From NCBI RefSeq assembly GCF_000425805.1, contig NZ_AUED01000002.1, positions 62,001-126,000 of the forward strand: a stretch of 64,000 bases of DNA, in the 5' to 3' direction. Made by a program: the position numbers and the translations under genes. Under the pieces are notes generated by a model. That model was not told the DNA's origin, made no database searches, and saw only the letters and a program-made list of their open reading frames with translations. Shown here piece by piece: positions 9,144 to 17,722 of this stretch (its first letter is position 1; the number at the start of each line of letters is the position of its first letter). The stretch comes from Pseudomonas vranovensis DSM 16006 (GTDB taxonomy: Bacteria; Pseudomonadota; Gammaproteobacteria; Pseudomonadales; Pseudomonadaceae).

Positions 9144-10067
9144 ATGGATTTTCGCCAACTGCGTTATTTCGTCGCGGTGTATGAAGAGGGCCATGTCGGC
9201 CGGGCTGCCGAGCGGCTGTCATTGTCGCAACCGGCCCTCTCGCAACAGATCCGCCAACTCGAACACAGCCTGGATGTGAGCCTGTTCGAGCGCGGCAACA
9301 AACGCCTGCTGCCGACCCTGGCCGCGCACACGTTGTACAACCATGCCCTGCCCTTGCTCGACGGCTTGCAGCGGGCTCGCGAGGCCTTGCGCAACTTCAA
9401 GGGCCAGTCGCTGCGCACCCTGGCCATCGGTGTTTTGCAGACCGTGCGCCCAAGCCTTGTGCCACAGTTGCTGGACCGGGTGCGCAAGGCACAGCCGCAT
9501 CTGGTGGTGCAGATCTACGAACTCTCGGGCCTGGAGATTGAACGACGCTTGCTCAATGGCAGCCTGGACATCGGCATCAGCTACCTGCCCCCTCGCCAGC
9601 CGGGGCTGCATGGGCTGCTGTTGTACGAAGACGAACTGCAGCTTGTAATCCCCAATACCCACCCGCTGCGTGAATTCAAGAAGGTGTCGCTCAAGCAGGC
9701 GGCTGAACTACCCATGCTGTTACTGGGTGAAGAATTCCAGGTAAGGCAGATCTGGCAGGCGCAACTGGCCAACCTCGGGCGGCGCCCGCAGGTGCAGGCC
9801 GAGATGAACAATATGGGCGGGATTCTCGACAGCCTGGCGCACACCTCGCTGGCGACGGTGCTGCCGGGACGGGCCAAGGAAGTGGTCGAGGATGACCAGG
9901 AGCTGCTCTGGAAGCCATTGAGCGAACCACGGGTGCCGTTGAAGATCGGCCTGGTGTTTCGCGATGCGCAGCGCCAGCAGGCGTCGGTGGAGCTGCTGCG
10001 TACGTTACTGGAAGAGGAAGCCGATCCGCGTCAGCTCGGGATGTCACCCCTGGATGTGCTGGGCTGA
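9144..10067 (+). CDS. LysR-family transcriptional regulator
   Basis: The protein has 307 residues, a standard LysR length. The N-terminal winged helix is MDFRQLRYFVAVYEEGHVGR, with AAERLSLSQPALSQQIRQLE as the recognition part. The rest is the periplasmic-binding-like effector domain, rich in typical contacts such as LAIGVLQTVRPSLVPQLL. It resembles the CynR/CbbR-like branch. The 203-base gap to the divergent aminotransferase should hold both promoters and the regulator's binding site; I found no clear T-N11-A palindrome that I would single out. The aminotransferase is the likeliest target. Confidence 0.85.
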   Translation: MDFRQLRYFVAVYEEGHVGRAAERLSLSQPALSQQIRQLEHSLDVSLFERGNKRLLPTLAAHTLYNHALPLLDGLQRAREALRNFKGQSLRTLAIGVLQTVRPSLVPQLLDRVRKAQPHLVVQIYELSGLEIERRLLNGSLDIGISYLPPRQPGLHGLLLYEDELQLVIPNTHPLREFKKVSLKQAAELPMLLLGEEFQVRQIWQAQLANLGRRPQVQAEMNNMGGILDSLAHTSLATVLPGRAKEVVEDDQELLWKPLSEPRVPLKIGLVFRDAQRQQASVELLRTLLEEEADPRQLGMSPLDVLG

Positions 10068-10097
10068 AGGTGCCTTGGACTTTTCTTCGGGCAAAAG

Positions 10098-10121
10098 AAA
10101 ACCCCGCCGAAGCGGGGCTTT
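10098..10121. terminator. Hairpin terminator between convergent lysR and acyl-CoA dehydrogenase
   Basis: The stem CCCCGC/GCGGGG (10102-10107 and 10112-10117) has a CGAA tetraloop. On the minus strand it is followed by TTTTCTTTT, and on the plus strand only by CTTT. It can end the LysR transcript weakly and the dehydrogenase transcript well, although the latter's stop is about 190 bases away. Confidence 0.6.
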
Positions 10122-10306
10122 GCAGACTGTTTCCCTGACATCCATTTCGCCCCGCCACCCTGGCAGGAATCCTTCGTGTCCATGTTCTGTACAGTGCGCT
10201 TCCTGCGCGACGTCCATGTAAGAAGATTAACTGTGGATCCAATCTTCCGATAGAGGCGAAACGTCACCGCGTTGTGTAGGAAAAAGCTTACAAGCTCCAG
10301 CCTCCG

Positions 10307-12085
10307 TTAGAACTGGGCTGCCTCCAGCAGGTACAGCGACTCGCTACCGGCTTTTACCGAGGCGCTGAGCGAGTGGATTCGCGGTAACAAACGGGCGAAG
10401 TAGAAGCGTGCAGTGCCCAACTTGCTGACGTAGAAATCATCCTCGCCCTGCTTGGCCAGCGCCGTGCGGGCCATCAGTGCCCACATATACGCATAAGCGG
10501 TGTAACCGAACACCTGCAGGTACTCAACCGACGCAGCGCCGATTTCGTTCGGGTTGTTCTTGGCCCGGTCCAGTACCCAGGCGGTCAGGTCGTCGAGGTT
10601 GTCCAGGGCGGCGTTCAGCGGTTTGACAAATGCTTCCAGGTCGGCACCGGCACTGGCGGTGAAATGGCGAATCTCGTCGGCGAACAGCTTGTACAGCGCG
10701 CCACCGCTACCGACCACCTTGCGGCCCATCAGGTCCAGTGCCTGGATGCCGTTGGTGCCTTCGTAGATCTGGGTAATGCGCACATCACGCACCAGTTGCT
10801 CCTGGCCCCACTCACGAATGTAGCCGTGGCCGCCGAACACTTGCTGGCCGTGTACCGCCGACTCGAAGCCGAGGTCGGTAAGGAAAGCCTTGGAAACCGG
10901 GGTCAGCAGCGCGACGAGGTCTTCAGCGCGCTTGCGGGTAGTGGCGTCTTCACTGAATTTGGCGGTGTCCAACTGCATGGCCACATAGGTGGAGAACGCA
11001 CGACCGCCCTCGTTCAGCGCTTTCATGGTCAGCAACATGCGACGCACGTCCGGGTGAACGATGATCGGGTCGGCGACCTTGTCCTTGGCTTGCGGGCCCG
11101 TCGGTGCGCGGCTTTGCAGGCGGTCTCGGGCGTATTCGATCGCGTTCTGGTAGGAGCGCTCCGCCGAGGCCAGGCCCTGGATACCTACTCCAAGACGCTC
11201 GTAGTTCATCATGGTGAACATCGCCGCCAGGCCTTTGTTCGCTTCGCCGACCAGGTAGCCCACGGCCTCATCGAAGTTCATCACACAGGTGGCCGAAGCC
11301 TGGATGCCCATCTTGTGCTCGATAGAACCGCAGTTGGCCGGGTTGCGAGCACCCAGGCTGCCATCGGCGTTGACCAGGAACTTGGGCACCAGGAACAGCG
11401 AGATGCCCTTCGGCCCCGCCGGGGCATCCGGCAGCTTGGCCAGCACCAGGTGAATGATGTTCTCGGTCAGGTCGTGTTCACCGCCGGTGATGAAGATCTT
11501 GGTACCGCTGACCTTGTAGCTGCCGTCAGCCTGAGGTTCGGCCTTGGTGCGGATGATCCCGAGGTCTGTACCGGCGTGCGGCTCGGTCAGGCACATGGAA
11601 CCGGCCCAGACACCGGCATACATGTTCGGCAGGTAGGTTTCCTTGAGTTCATCGCTGGCGTGGGCATTGATCGAGAGGCAGGCACCGGCGGTGAGCATTG
11701 GGTACAGGCCGAAGGCCAGGCTCGAGGAGTTGACCATTTCCTCGACCTGGGCCGAAATCACCTTGGGCATGCCCATGCCGCCGTAGGCAGGGTCACCACC
11801 TACGCCCACCCAACCGCCTTCGGCGTAGGTCTTGTAGGCGTCGATGAAACCCGCGGGAGTGCGCACTGCACCGTTGTCCCAGTGGCAGCCCTCTTCATCG
11901 CCGCTGCGGCTCAATGGCGCGATGCTCTTGCCAGTGACCTTTCCGGCCTCCTCCAGCACCGCCAGGGCGGTCTCTTCATCGACGGCTTCGGCCAGGCCCG
12001 GCAATTGCGCCCAGAGCTTGGAGACTTCGAAGACTTCATTGAGGACGAAGCGCATATCGCGCAGGGGCGCTTTATAGTCAGCCAT
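10307..12085 (-). CDS. FadE-type acyl-CoA dehydrogenase (592 aa)
   Basis: A large flavin-dependent acyl-CoA dehydrogenase for the first step of fatty-acid beta-oxidation. It has an N-terminal extension ([17 protein letters not shown]), the acyl-CoA dehydrogenase signature MCLTEPHAGTDLG near residue 165, the FAD-binding stretch KVSGTKIFITGGEHDL, and QVFGGHGYIREWGQEQ near residue 425. An extra C-terminal helical domain accounts for the length beyond the usual 380-400. It is paralogous to the gene at 13739-15544. Position and size fit PA0508-like enzymes of P. aeruginosa (FadE2, reported as favouring medium chains); substrate length here is inferred. It lies downstream of the GGDEF gene with a 123-base gap. 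Confidence 0.88.
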   Translation of the reverse strand: MADYKAPLRDMRFVLNEVFEVSKLWAQLPGLAEAVDEETALAVLEEAGKVTGKSIAPLSRSGDEEGCHWDNGAVRTPAGFIDAYKTYAEGGWVGVGGDPAYGGMGMPKVISAQVEEMVNSSSLAFGLYPMLTAGACLSINAHASDELKETYLPNMYAGVWAGSMCLTEPHAGTDLGIIRTKAEPQADGSYKVSGTKIFITGGEHDLTENIIHLVLAKLPDAPAGPKGISLFLVPKFLVNADGSLGARNPANCGSIEHKMGIQASATCVMNFDEAVGYLVGEANKGLAAMFTMMNYERLGVGIQGLASAERSYQNAIEYARDRLQSRAPTGPQAKDKVADPIIVHPDVRRMLLTMKALNEGGRAFSTYVAMQLDTAKFSEDATTRKRAEDLVALLTPVSKAFLTDLGFESAVHGQQVFGGHGYIREWGQEQLVRDVRITQIYEGTNGIQALDLMGRKVVGSGGALYKLFADEIRHFTASAGADLEAFVKPLNAALDNLDDLTAWVLDRAKNNPNEIGAASVEYLQVFGYTAYAYMWALMARTALAKQGEDDFYVSKLGTARFYFARLLPRIHSLSASVKAGSESLYLLEAAQF

Positions 12086-12208
12086 GGCAACCTCTCACAC
12101 TTGTGTCGGGACGGCCTCGCAAGGCCGTTTTACTGTTATGAAATCCAGTGTACCCGAACAACTTTTGCGAGACATAGGGTCATCTAGCGACCTATCAGTC
12201 ACATCCGG

Positions 12209-13492
12209 TCACGCCGTGCGCACGGCGCCCCGTTTGGCCTGGTGCCCATACGCCATAACGCAGTTGCGCCCGGCCCCCTTGGCGCTGTAGAGCGCCTGGT
12301 CGGCTGATTTGAGCACTTCGTCGGGTGATCGGTGATCCGCCAGGCGCTCGCTGACGCCAATACTGATCGTCACCGACACACTGGAGGCCGCCGACGCCCC
12401 GCGACGCTGGCGCCCCTGCTGATCGTCATGGGGCCGGCTGTCCTGGTTGCGCAGTTGAATGTTGTAGTTGGCAATTACCTCGCGCACCGCCTCCAGGTGC
12501 GGCATGCACTCCTCGATGCTCTTGCCGGCAAATACCAGGGCAAACTCCTCGCCGCCATAGCGGTAGGCGCGACCGCCACCGGTCACCTTGGACAGCTTGC
12601 TGGCCACCAGCCGCAGTACCTGGTCACCCACATCATGGCCGTGGGTGTCATTGAATTTCTTGAAGTGATCGACGTCGGTCATCGCCAGCACATAGTTGCG
12701 GCCCAGGCGCTGCATGCGCTCGTTGAGAGCACGACGACCAGGCAGGCCGGTCAGCTCATCGCGAAAGGCCATTTGATAAGCCTCATGAGAAACCGCCGCG
12801 GCGATCATCAGCATCACCTGGCTGCACATGATGTTCAGGGTGAACGGCAGGATGAAAGTTTGCGGCAGCATCCAGAAAACCCCGATCAGACCGATGATCT
12901 GCGCGGCGTGCAATGGCCTGGGCTCGCGCAGGTACTGCACCACCAACACCCCGAAGGCAATGAAGAACACTGGATAAGCCAACTGGATCAGGCTCATCCA
13001 CTGGCCATGCAGCGACGGCCAGCGAATCTCCGCCAGCCAGCCGAGCAGTACCTGCGGGTAACTCTGCTCCAGCCCCAGCGCCACACTGCCCACCGCCAGC
13101 AATACGGCGAAGCGCGCAATCATGTCCTGGAACAGGTGCGTACGTTCTTGCCAGGCGCCGTACAACGTGAACATCAGGGGTAACAGCAGGCAGACCAGGT
13201 GGAACACCACGGCAGCATCTTCACGCACCCGGCCGTTGTCACGGTAGAAATCGGTCTGGGTGTCGAGCAGGTAATAGGCGATGTACACCGTGACCATCAG
13301 GAACAGTTCGCGCTGGCGGCGATAAACCGCGCAGTAGGCGCCGCCCAACAACAGAACCAGGGTAGGCAGGACATTGAACAGCGACGTGAAGAAGACGCTG
13401 AGGTCCCTCACATAAGCGGCCGCGAGCCCCGACACCAGCAAACAGACGGATGGCAGGAAGTGGCTCGGGCGTACAGCGGATAAACGAAACAA
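12209..13492 (-). CDS. Membrane-bound diguanylate cyclase (GGDEF)
   Basis: The protein has 427 residues. The first 235 are strongly hydrophobic, with about seven membrane segments (for example HFLPSVCLLVSGLAAAYV and LAYPVFFIAFGVLVVQYL). A C-terminal GGDEF domain follows with RDELTGLPGRRAL, DVDHFKKFNDTHGHDVGD and the catalytic GGEEF at residues 313-317. It should make cyclic di-GMP from GTP. The inhibitory RxxD site expected five residues before GGEEF is absent (the stretch there is TGGGRAYRY). A charged, low-complexity insert (PHDDQQGRQRRGAS, about 354-367) interrupts the domain before the SVTISIGVS strand. It sits between two fatty-acid dehydrogenase genes. Confidence 0.87.
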   Translation of the reverse strand: MFRLSAVRPSHFLPSVCLLVSGLAAAYVRDLSVFFTSLFNVLPTLVLLLGGAYCAVYRRQRELFLMVTVYIAYYLLDTQTDFYRDNGRVREDAAVVFHLVCLLLPLMFTLYGAWQERTHLFQDMIARFAVLLAVGSVALGLEQSYPQVLLGWLAEIRWPSLHGQWMSLIQLAYPVFFIAFGVLVVQYLREPRPLHAAQIIGLIGVFWMLPQTFILPFTLNIMCSQVMLMIAAAVSHEAYQMAFRDELTGLPGRRALNERMQRLGRNYVLAMTDVDHFKKFNDTHGHDVGDQVLRLVASKLSKVTGGGRAYRYGGEEFALVFAGKSIEECMPHLEAVREVIANYNIQLRNQDSRPHDDQQGRQRRGASAASSVSVTISIGVSERLADHRSPDEVLKSADQALYSAKGAGRNCVMAYGHQAKRGAVRTA

Positions 13493-13582
13493 GGGTAATC
13501 TCCGACCCGGCAGATCAATAATGGCATTGTGCCTTTAATGTGTCGGCAGCGCTCATGAATAGATGAGCGCCATTGTCGGAGC

Positions 13583-13645
13583 AGGAGCGGGCTTGCCCCT
13601 CGATCTGGTATGCCAGGCGAACTGCAATCGCGGGGCAAGCCTACC
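13583..13645. repeat. REP-like inverted repeat pair
   Basis: GGAGCGGGCTTGCCCCTCGAT (from 13584) faces ATCGCGGGGCAAGCCTACC (13627-13645) in inverted orientation. These are imperfect copies of the REP core also seen at 7281 and 29755. They lie between the second dehydrogenase gene and the GGDEF gene start. Confidence 0.65.
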
Positions 13646-13687
13646 CCCAGCTGGCCGTGGTTCTGGACAGTTGCTCCCACACCACGC

Positions 13688-13721
13688 AAAAAAAACGCCT
13701 GCCGGTGAGGGCAGGCGTTTT
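13688..13721 (-). terminator. Intrinsic terminator after acyl-CoA dehydrogenase (601 aa)
   Basis: The arms CGCCTGCC (13696-13703) and GGCAGGCG (13710-13717) are flanked by A and T tracts. Read on the minus strand the stem is followed by eight T residues. It lies just past the stop at 13739, so the dehydrogenase gene is probably transcribed alone and not with the downstream GGDEF gene. Confidence 0.85.
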
Positions 13722-13738
13722 CGCTACAGCGTTGTGAC

Positions 13739-15544
13739 TCAGTACGAGAGACCGAAGTGCTCTTCGTTCATGTCCATCAGGTTGTTGGCACCCGACAGCA
13801 TGGTTGCTACGTGAGTGCGAGTACGCGGCAGAATGCGCTGGAAGTAGAAGCGCGCGGTCTGCAGCTTGGCGGTGTAGAAGGCTTCTTCGCTGGTGCCGGC
13901 AGCCAGTTTCTCGGCAGCCAGGCGTGCCATGTCGGCCCAGAAGTAGGCCAGGCAGGCGTAGCCGGAGTACATCAGGTAGTCCACCGAGGCGGCACCGACT
14001 TCTTCGCGGTCTTTCATCGCAGCCATACCGACCTTCATGGTCAGCTCGCCCCATTCTTTGTTCAGTTGAGCCAGTGGCGCAACGAACTCACTGATGGCTT
14101 CGTTGCCTTCATTGCCCTGGCAGAACTTGTGCACGATCTTGGTGAAGCCCTTGAGCGCTTCGCCCTGGGTCATCAGCACTTTACGGCCGAGCAGGTCCAG
14201 CGCCTGGATGCCGGTGGTGCCTTCGTACAGCATGGAGATACGGCTGTCGCGAACGTTCTGTTCCATGCCCCACTCGGCGATGAAACCGTGGCCGCCATAG
14301 ATCTGTACGCCGTGGTTGGCCGCTTCGAAGCCGACTTCAGTCATGAAGGCCTTGGCGATCGGAGTCATGAAAGCCAGCAGTGCGTCGGCTTTTTTCTTCT
14401 CTTCTTCGTCCTGGCTGTATTTGACGATGTCGACCTGCTTGGCAGTGAAGTAGACCATGGCGCGGTTGCCTTCGGCGAACGCCTTCATGGTCAGCAGCAT
14501 ACGACGTACATCAGGGTGAACGATGATCGGGTCGGCGGCTTTGTCCGGTGCTTTCGGGCCGGTGAGCGAACGCATTTGCAGACGGTCGCGGGCGTATTTC
14601 AGGCCACCCTGGAACGCCACTTCGGCGTGGGCCAGGCCTTGCAGCGCGGTACCCAGGCGAGCGGTGTTCATGAAGGTGAACATGCAGTTCAGGCCTTTGT
14701 TGGCCGGGCCGATCAGGTAGCCGGTAGCCGCGTCGAAGTTCATCACGCAGGTTGCGTTGCCGTGGATGCCCATCTTGTGTTCGATGGAGCCACAGGATAC
14801 CGCGTTGCGTTCGCCCACGGTGCCTTCGGCAGTCGGCATGAACTTCGGCACGATGAACAGGGAGATACCTTTGGTGCCGGCCGGAGCATCGGGCAGGCGG
14901 GCCAGCACGATGTGGACGATGTTGTCGGCCATGTCGTGCTCACCGGCCGAGATGAAGATCTTGGTGCCGGTGACTTTGTAGGAACCGTCGGCCTGAGGTT
15001 CGGCCTTGGTGCGCAGCATGCCCAGGTCGGTACCGCAATGCGGCTCGGTCAGGCACATGGTGCCGGTCCACTCGCCGGATACCAGCTTGGTCAGGTAGGT
15101 CTCTTGCTGCTCGGCGGTGCCGTGCTCGGAGATGGTGTTCATTGCGCCATGGGACAGGCCAGGGTACATGCCCCACGACCAGTTCGACTCACCGACCATT
15201 TCGCTGACTGCCAGGCCCAGCGACTCAGGCAGACCCTGACCGCCGTGATCGACGTCATGGGCCAGGCTTGGCCAGCCGCCTTCGACGAACTGCTTGTAGG
15301 CTTCCTTGAAACCGGTCGGGGTCTTAACGCCCGACTCGCTCCAGGTGCAGCCTTCCAGGTCGCCCACTCGGTTCAGCGGAGCCAGTACCTGTTCACAAAA
15401 CTTGGCGCCTTCCTCGAGGATGGCATTAACCATGTCTGGAGTGGCGTCCTGGCAAGCCGGCAGGCTCTGATAGTGCGCTTCGTAGCCGAGCAGCTCGTCA
15501 CGAACGAAGCGAATATCACGCAAGGGGGCTTTGTAATCAGGCAT
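13739..15544 (-). CDS. FadE-type acyl-CoA dehydrogenase (601 aa), PsrA-controlled candidate
   Basis: A 601-residue paralogue of the dehydrogenase at 10307-12085. Both begin [14 protein letters not shown]. Signatures are [38 protein letters not shown] and [20 protein letters not shown], then an additional C-terminal domain. The reaction is FAD-dependent alpha,beta-dehydrogenation of acyl-CoA, passing electrons to ETF. Place and size fit the PA0506-like enzyme (FadE1, reported to act on long chains). Two overlapping CAAAC/GAAAC-N4-GTTT sites lie 75-101 bases upstream, matching operators of the fatty-acid sensor PsrA. It has its own terminator. Confidence 0.9.
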   Translation of the reverse strand: MPDYKAPLRDIRFVRDELLGYEAHYQSLPACQDATPDMVNAILEEGAKFCEQVLAPLNRVGDLEGCTWSESGVKTPTGFKEAYKQFVEGGWPSLAHDVDHGGQGLPESLGLAVSEMVGESNWSWGMYPGLSHGAMNTISEHGTAEQQETYLTKLVSGEWTGTMCLTEPHCGTDLGMLRTKAEPQADGSYKVTGTKIFISAGEHDMADNIVHIVLARLPDAPAGTKGISLFIVPKFMPTAEGTVGERNAVSCGSIEHKMGIHGNATCVMNFDAATGYLIGPANKGLNCMFTFMNTARLGTALQGLAHAEVAFQGGLKYARDRLQMRSLTGPKAPDKAADPIIVHPDVRRMLLTMKAFAEGNRAMVYFTAKQVDIVKYSQDEEEKKKADALLAFMTPIAKAFMTEVGFEAANHGVQIYGGHGFIAEWGMEQNVRDSRISMLYEGTTGIQALDLLGRKVLMTQGEALKGFTKIVHKFCQGNEGNEAISEFVAPLAQLNKEWGELTMKVGMAAMKDREEVGAASVDYLMYSGYACLAYFWADMARLAAEKLAAGTSEEAFYTAKLQTARFYFQRILPRTRTHVATMLSGANNLMDMNEEHFGLSY

Positions 15545-15618
15545 AGCGATGAACCTCGGCTGATGAATCCTGGATAGGGAGACCGCGATATACCGACCAG
15601 CTCTAGGCGGCTTTCGGT

Positions 15619-15645
15619 CAAACAGTTGTTTGAAACATACGTTTA
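15619..15645 (-). promoter_or_regulatory. Tandem PsrA-type operator upstream of acyl-CoA dehydrogenase
   Basis: The site CAAAC-AGTT-GTTTG (15619-15632) is a perfect inverted repeat. It shares its last G with a second site, GAAAC-ATAC-GTTTA (15632-15645). Both match the published PsrA form (G/C)AAAC-N2-4-GTTT(G/C), the second with one end mismatch. They lie 75-101 bases upstream of the minus-strand dehydrogenase start. PsrA is a TetR-family repressor relieved by long-chain fatty acids. Confidence 0.65.
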
Positions 15646-15811
15646 CGCCGAAAACTTGTCAAGCATCAACCAGAGGGCAGTTCTGCCATGCCAGACTGCG
15701 CGATCGTCGTGTAAAAAATGCACCAAACAGCCAGCCGAGCGCCTGCCTGCAAGGCCATGGCACTGATACTCAAAGATTAGTTGAAGCCGCGCAGCACGGG
15801 CGGCGGGAGGG

Positions 15812-16108
15812 TCAGGCGTAGGTGTCGATCAGCGTGCCGAGCATTTCGTCCGATGCTTTGGCCAATTTGACACCTAATTCGGCTTGGTGCTTGCCCAGGG
15901 CCATTTCCACATTGCTGGTGGCCAGGTCCATCTGCTGGCTGCGATCGACTGCGCGCAGACGCTCGGCCTGATAGTCGCTGGACTGGCTGGTGGCGGAACG
16001 CTCTACGCTGGTGTTGGCGATCTGGCTGGCGGCTTGATCGACGCGCTGATGCCCGGCCTGCATCGCGCCAAGGCCGGCATAAAACACTGAGCTGCCCGAG
16101 ATTTCCAT
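15812..16108 (-). CDS. Small protein resembling a miniature flagellar rod/hook protein
   Basis: The protein has 98 residues. Its N-terminus (YAGLGAMQAGHQRVDQAASQ followed by IANTS) resembles the Flg_bb_rod motif found at the start of FlgB/C/G/E, where a helix leads to an xxIANxxT signature. Its C-terminus (VEMALGKHQAELGVKLAKAS followed by DEMLGTLID) resembles the C-terminal helix of the same proteins, which ends in ADEMLGTLL-like sequence. The middle domains are missing, so only the two coiled-coil ends remain. No flagellar genes are nearby; neighbours are bioD and a fatty-acid dehydrogenase. P. aeruginosa PA0505, a hypothetical gene, has the same position. I have no firm function. Start ATG 16108 lies behind AGGGAG (rc). 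Confidence 0.75.
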   Translation of the reverse strand: MEISGSSVFYAGLGAMQAGHQRVDQAASQIANTSVERSATSQSSDYQAERLRAVDRSQQMDLATSNVEMALGKHQAELGVKLAKASDEMLGTLIDTYA

Positions 16109-16215
16109 GTCAAAACTCCCTGTCGCTGAAGGCGAACAGCCTCCATTGAAGCAAACCTCGCGGCAAAAGGCCCGTTGAAATCAGTAATGGCATGTAGCCA
16201 CCCGATAGACACAGG

Positions 16216-16896
16216 CTAGTCCAGCAAGTCCAGTTGCAGGTGCTCGGCTACCCACTCTGCCGAAGCCTGTTTGAGTTTTGGCACCCGCCCAAGGCACGGT
16301 GCCGGCAGACGCTCGGCAAGGCTGGCGAGGTTTTCTTCCAGGCGTGAAGTACGCGGATCGACGATATTGGCCACCCAACCGGCCAGTTGCAAACCATCAC
16401 GGGCGATGGCCTCGGCGCTGAGCAATGCATGGTTGATGCACCCCAGGCGCACGCCTACCACCAGAATCACCGGCAGCCTCAAGGCAATAGCCAGGTCCGA
16501 CAGATTGGCCTGGCCCGACAACGGCACACGCCAGCCCCCGGCCCCCTCAATCAATGTGAAGTCCGCGCCCTGCTCCAGAATCTGGCGCATGGGCGCCAAC
16601 AGCGCTTGCACACTCAACGCCACCCCCGCTTCACGGGCTGCCAGGTGTGGCGCGATGGCAGGCTCGAAGGCGAAGGGATTGACCTGTGCATACGGCAGCT
16701 TGAGCGAACTCTGCGCAATCAATGCCAGAGCATCGTCATTGCGCAGCCCCTTCGGCGTGACAGTGCACCCCGACGCCACCGGCTTCGCTCCCAGGGTACT
16801 CAAGCCCGCTTGTTGCGCCGCATACAGCAACCCAGCGGCAATTGTGGTCTTGCCGACATCGGTGTCGGTGCCTGCGATGAAATAGGCTGGGCTCAT
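16216..16896 (-). CDS. bioD: BioD, dethiobiotin synthetase
   Basis: The protein has 226 residues, the normal size. It has the P-loop GTDTDVGKTTIAAGL at residues 8-22, the catalytic Lys in GAKPVASGC, and LIEGAGGWRVPLS. It is an ATP-dependent enzyme that closes the ureido ring of 7,8-diaminopelargonic acid with CO2. It is the last gene of bioBFHCD, one base after bioC. BioA, the enzyme that makes its substrate, is not in the window, as is usual in Pseudomonas. Confidence 0.95.
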   Translation of the reverse strand: MSPAYFIAGTDTDVGKTTIAAGLLYAAQQAGLSTLGAKPVASGCTVTPKGLRNDDALALIAQSSLKLPYAQVNPFAFEPAIAPHLAAREAGVALSVQALLAPMRQILEQGADFTLIEGAGGWRVPLSGQANLSDLAIALRLPVILVVGVRLGCINHALLSAEAIARDGLQLAGWVANIVDPRTSRLEENLASLAERLPAPCLGRVPKLKQASAEWVAEHLQLDLLD

Positions 16897-16897
16897 C

Positions 16898-17722
16898 TCA
16901 CTCCCCTTCTAGCAACGGCTTTTGCAGTACACCGTAGACCACTTGATAGGTGGCGGGCAGCCCTTGCGCCTGACGAAATTGTTCGTAGGCCAGCAGTAAA
17001 CCCTGCATGCGCGCCCGTCCGGTCAAACCGGCAGGACGCCCGGGGTTGAGGTTGTGCGCACCCAGCGCCTTGAGTTCGTGGGTAAGGCTGCGCAGGTCGG
17101 GGTAGTACAGCACATGGGGCCGGGTCTCCAGGCTCAGCACCTGCAACTCGCTCTCGGCACACAACCGCTGATAGTCCGCCATTTGCCGAAATCGGTTCAC
17201 ATGCACCAACCCGTCCACCGCCTGCCAACTCGCGCGCAGCTCATGCAGAGTGCCAACGCACAGGCTGGCAAACGCCAGCACGCCGCCCGGCCGCAAGGCT
17301 CGATGAGCCTCGGCAAGCACAGCACGAAAGTCTGAACACCACTGCACTGCGAGGCTGGTGAAGATCAGCTCGACCCCCGCATCGCGCAACGGCAGGCGCT
17401 CGGCATCGCCGGCCACATGGTAGTGCGCCCCGCCCAGAGTTCGTGCGTACTGCAGCATGCCTTCGGCGATGTCCACCGCAATGCCGCTTGCCTGTGGGAA
17501 GCGGTGCTGCAAGGCGCGGCTGAAACAGCCCGTGCCGCTACCCAGATCCAGCCATTGCCGGGGTTCGAGGGCATTGGGCAACTGCTCAAGCAGCCGGTTG
17601 CCCACCGCCCGTTGCAAGTCTGCGACGCTGTCGTAGCTGGCTGCAGCACGGGAAAACGAGGCCGCCACCTGACGCTTGTCAGGCAGTGCACCGGGCAAGC
17701 TCGGTTGGGAAAGATCAGTCAT
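16898..17722 (-). CDS. bioC: BioC, malonyl-ACP O-methyltransferase
   Basis: The protein has 274 residues. It has the SAM-binding motif [14 protein letters not shown] near residue 53 and motif II-like [13 protein letters not shown]. It methylates malonyl-ACP to disguise it as a fatty-acid primer, starting the pimeloyl chain; BioH later removes the methyl. The start is set at MTDLSQPS (17722); the open frame extends 15 codons further but into bioH. The start overlaps the bioH end by eight bases. Confidence 0.93.
   Translation of the reverse strand: MTDLSQPSLPGALPDKRQVAASFSRAAASYDSVADLQRAVGNRLLEQLPNALEPRQWLDLGSGTGCFSRALQHRFPQASGIAVDIAEGMLQYARTLGGAHYHVAGDAERLPLRDAGVELIFTSLAVQWCSDFRAVLAEAHRALRPGGVLAFASLCVGTLHELRASWQAVDGLVHVNRFRQMADYQRLCAESELQVLSLETRPHVLYYPDLRSLTHELKALGAHNLNPGRPAGLTGRARMQGLLLAYEQFRQAQGLPATYQVVYGVLQKPLLEGE

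Noticed and set aside
12111..12128. Hairpin ACGGCC-TCGCAA-GGCCGT followed by TTTTA between the GGDEF gene and the acyl-CoA dehydrogenase
   Set aside because: The T tract is on the plus strand, where no gene ends; on the minus strand, where the genes are, the stem is followed by no T run.
13563..13814. Plus-strand 83-codon frame through the REP and terminator region
   Set aside because: It runs through the REP pair and the terminator hairpin into the antisense of the dehydrogenase gene. It is not a plausible gene.
15630..15821. 63-codon plus-strand open frame between the acyl-CoA dehydrogenase and the small rod-like gene
   Set aside because: It starts inside the PsrA-type operator, lacks a Shine-Dalgarno and has no recognisable sequence.
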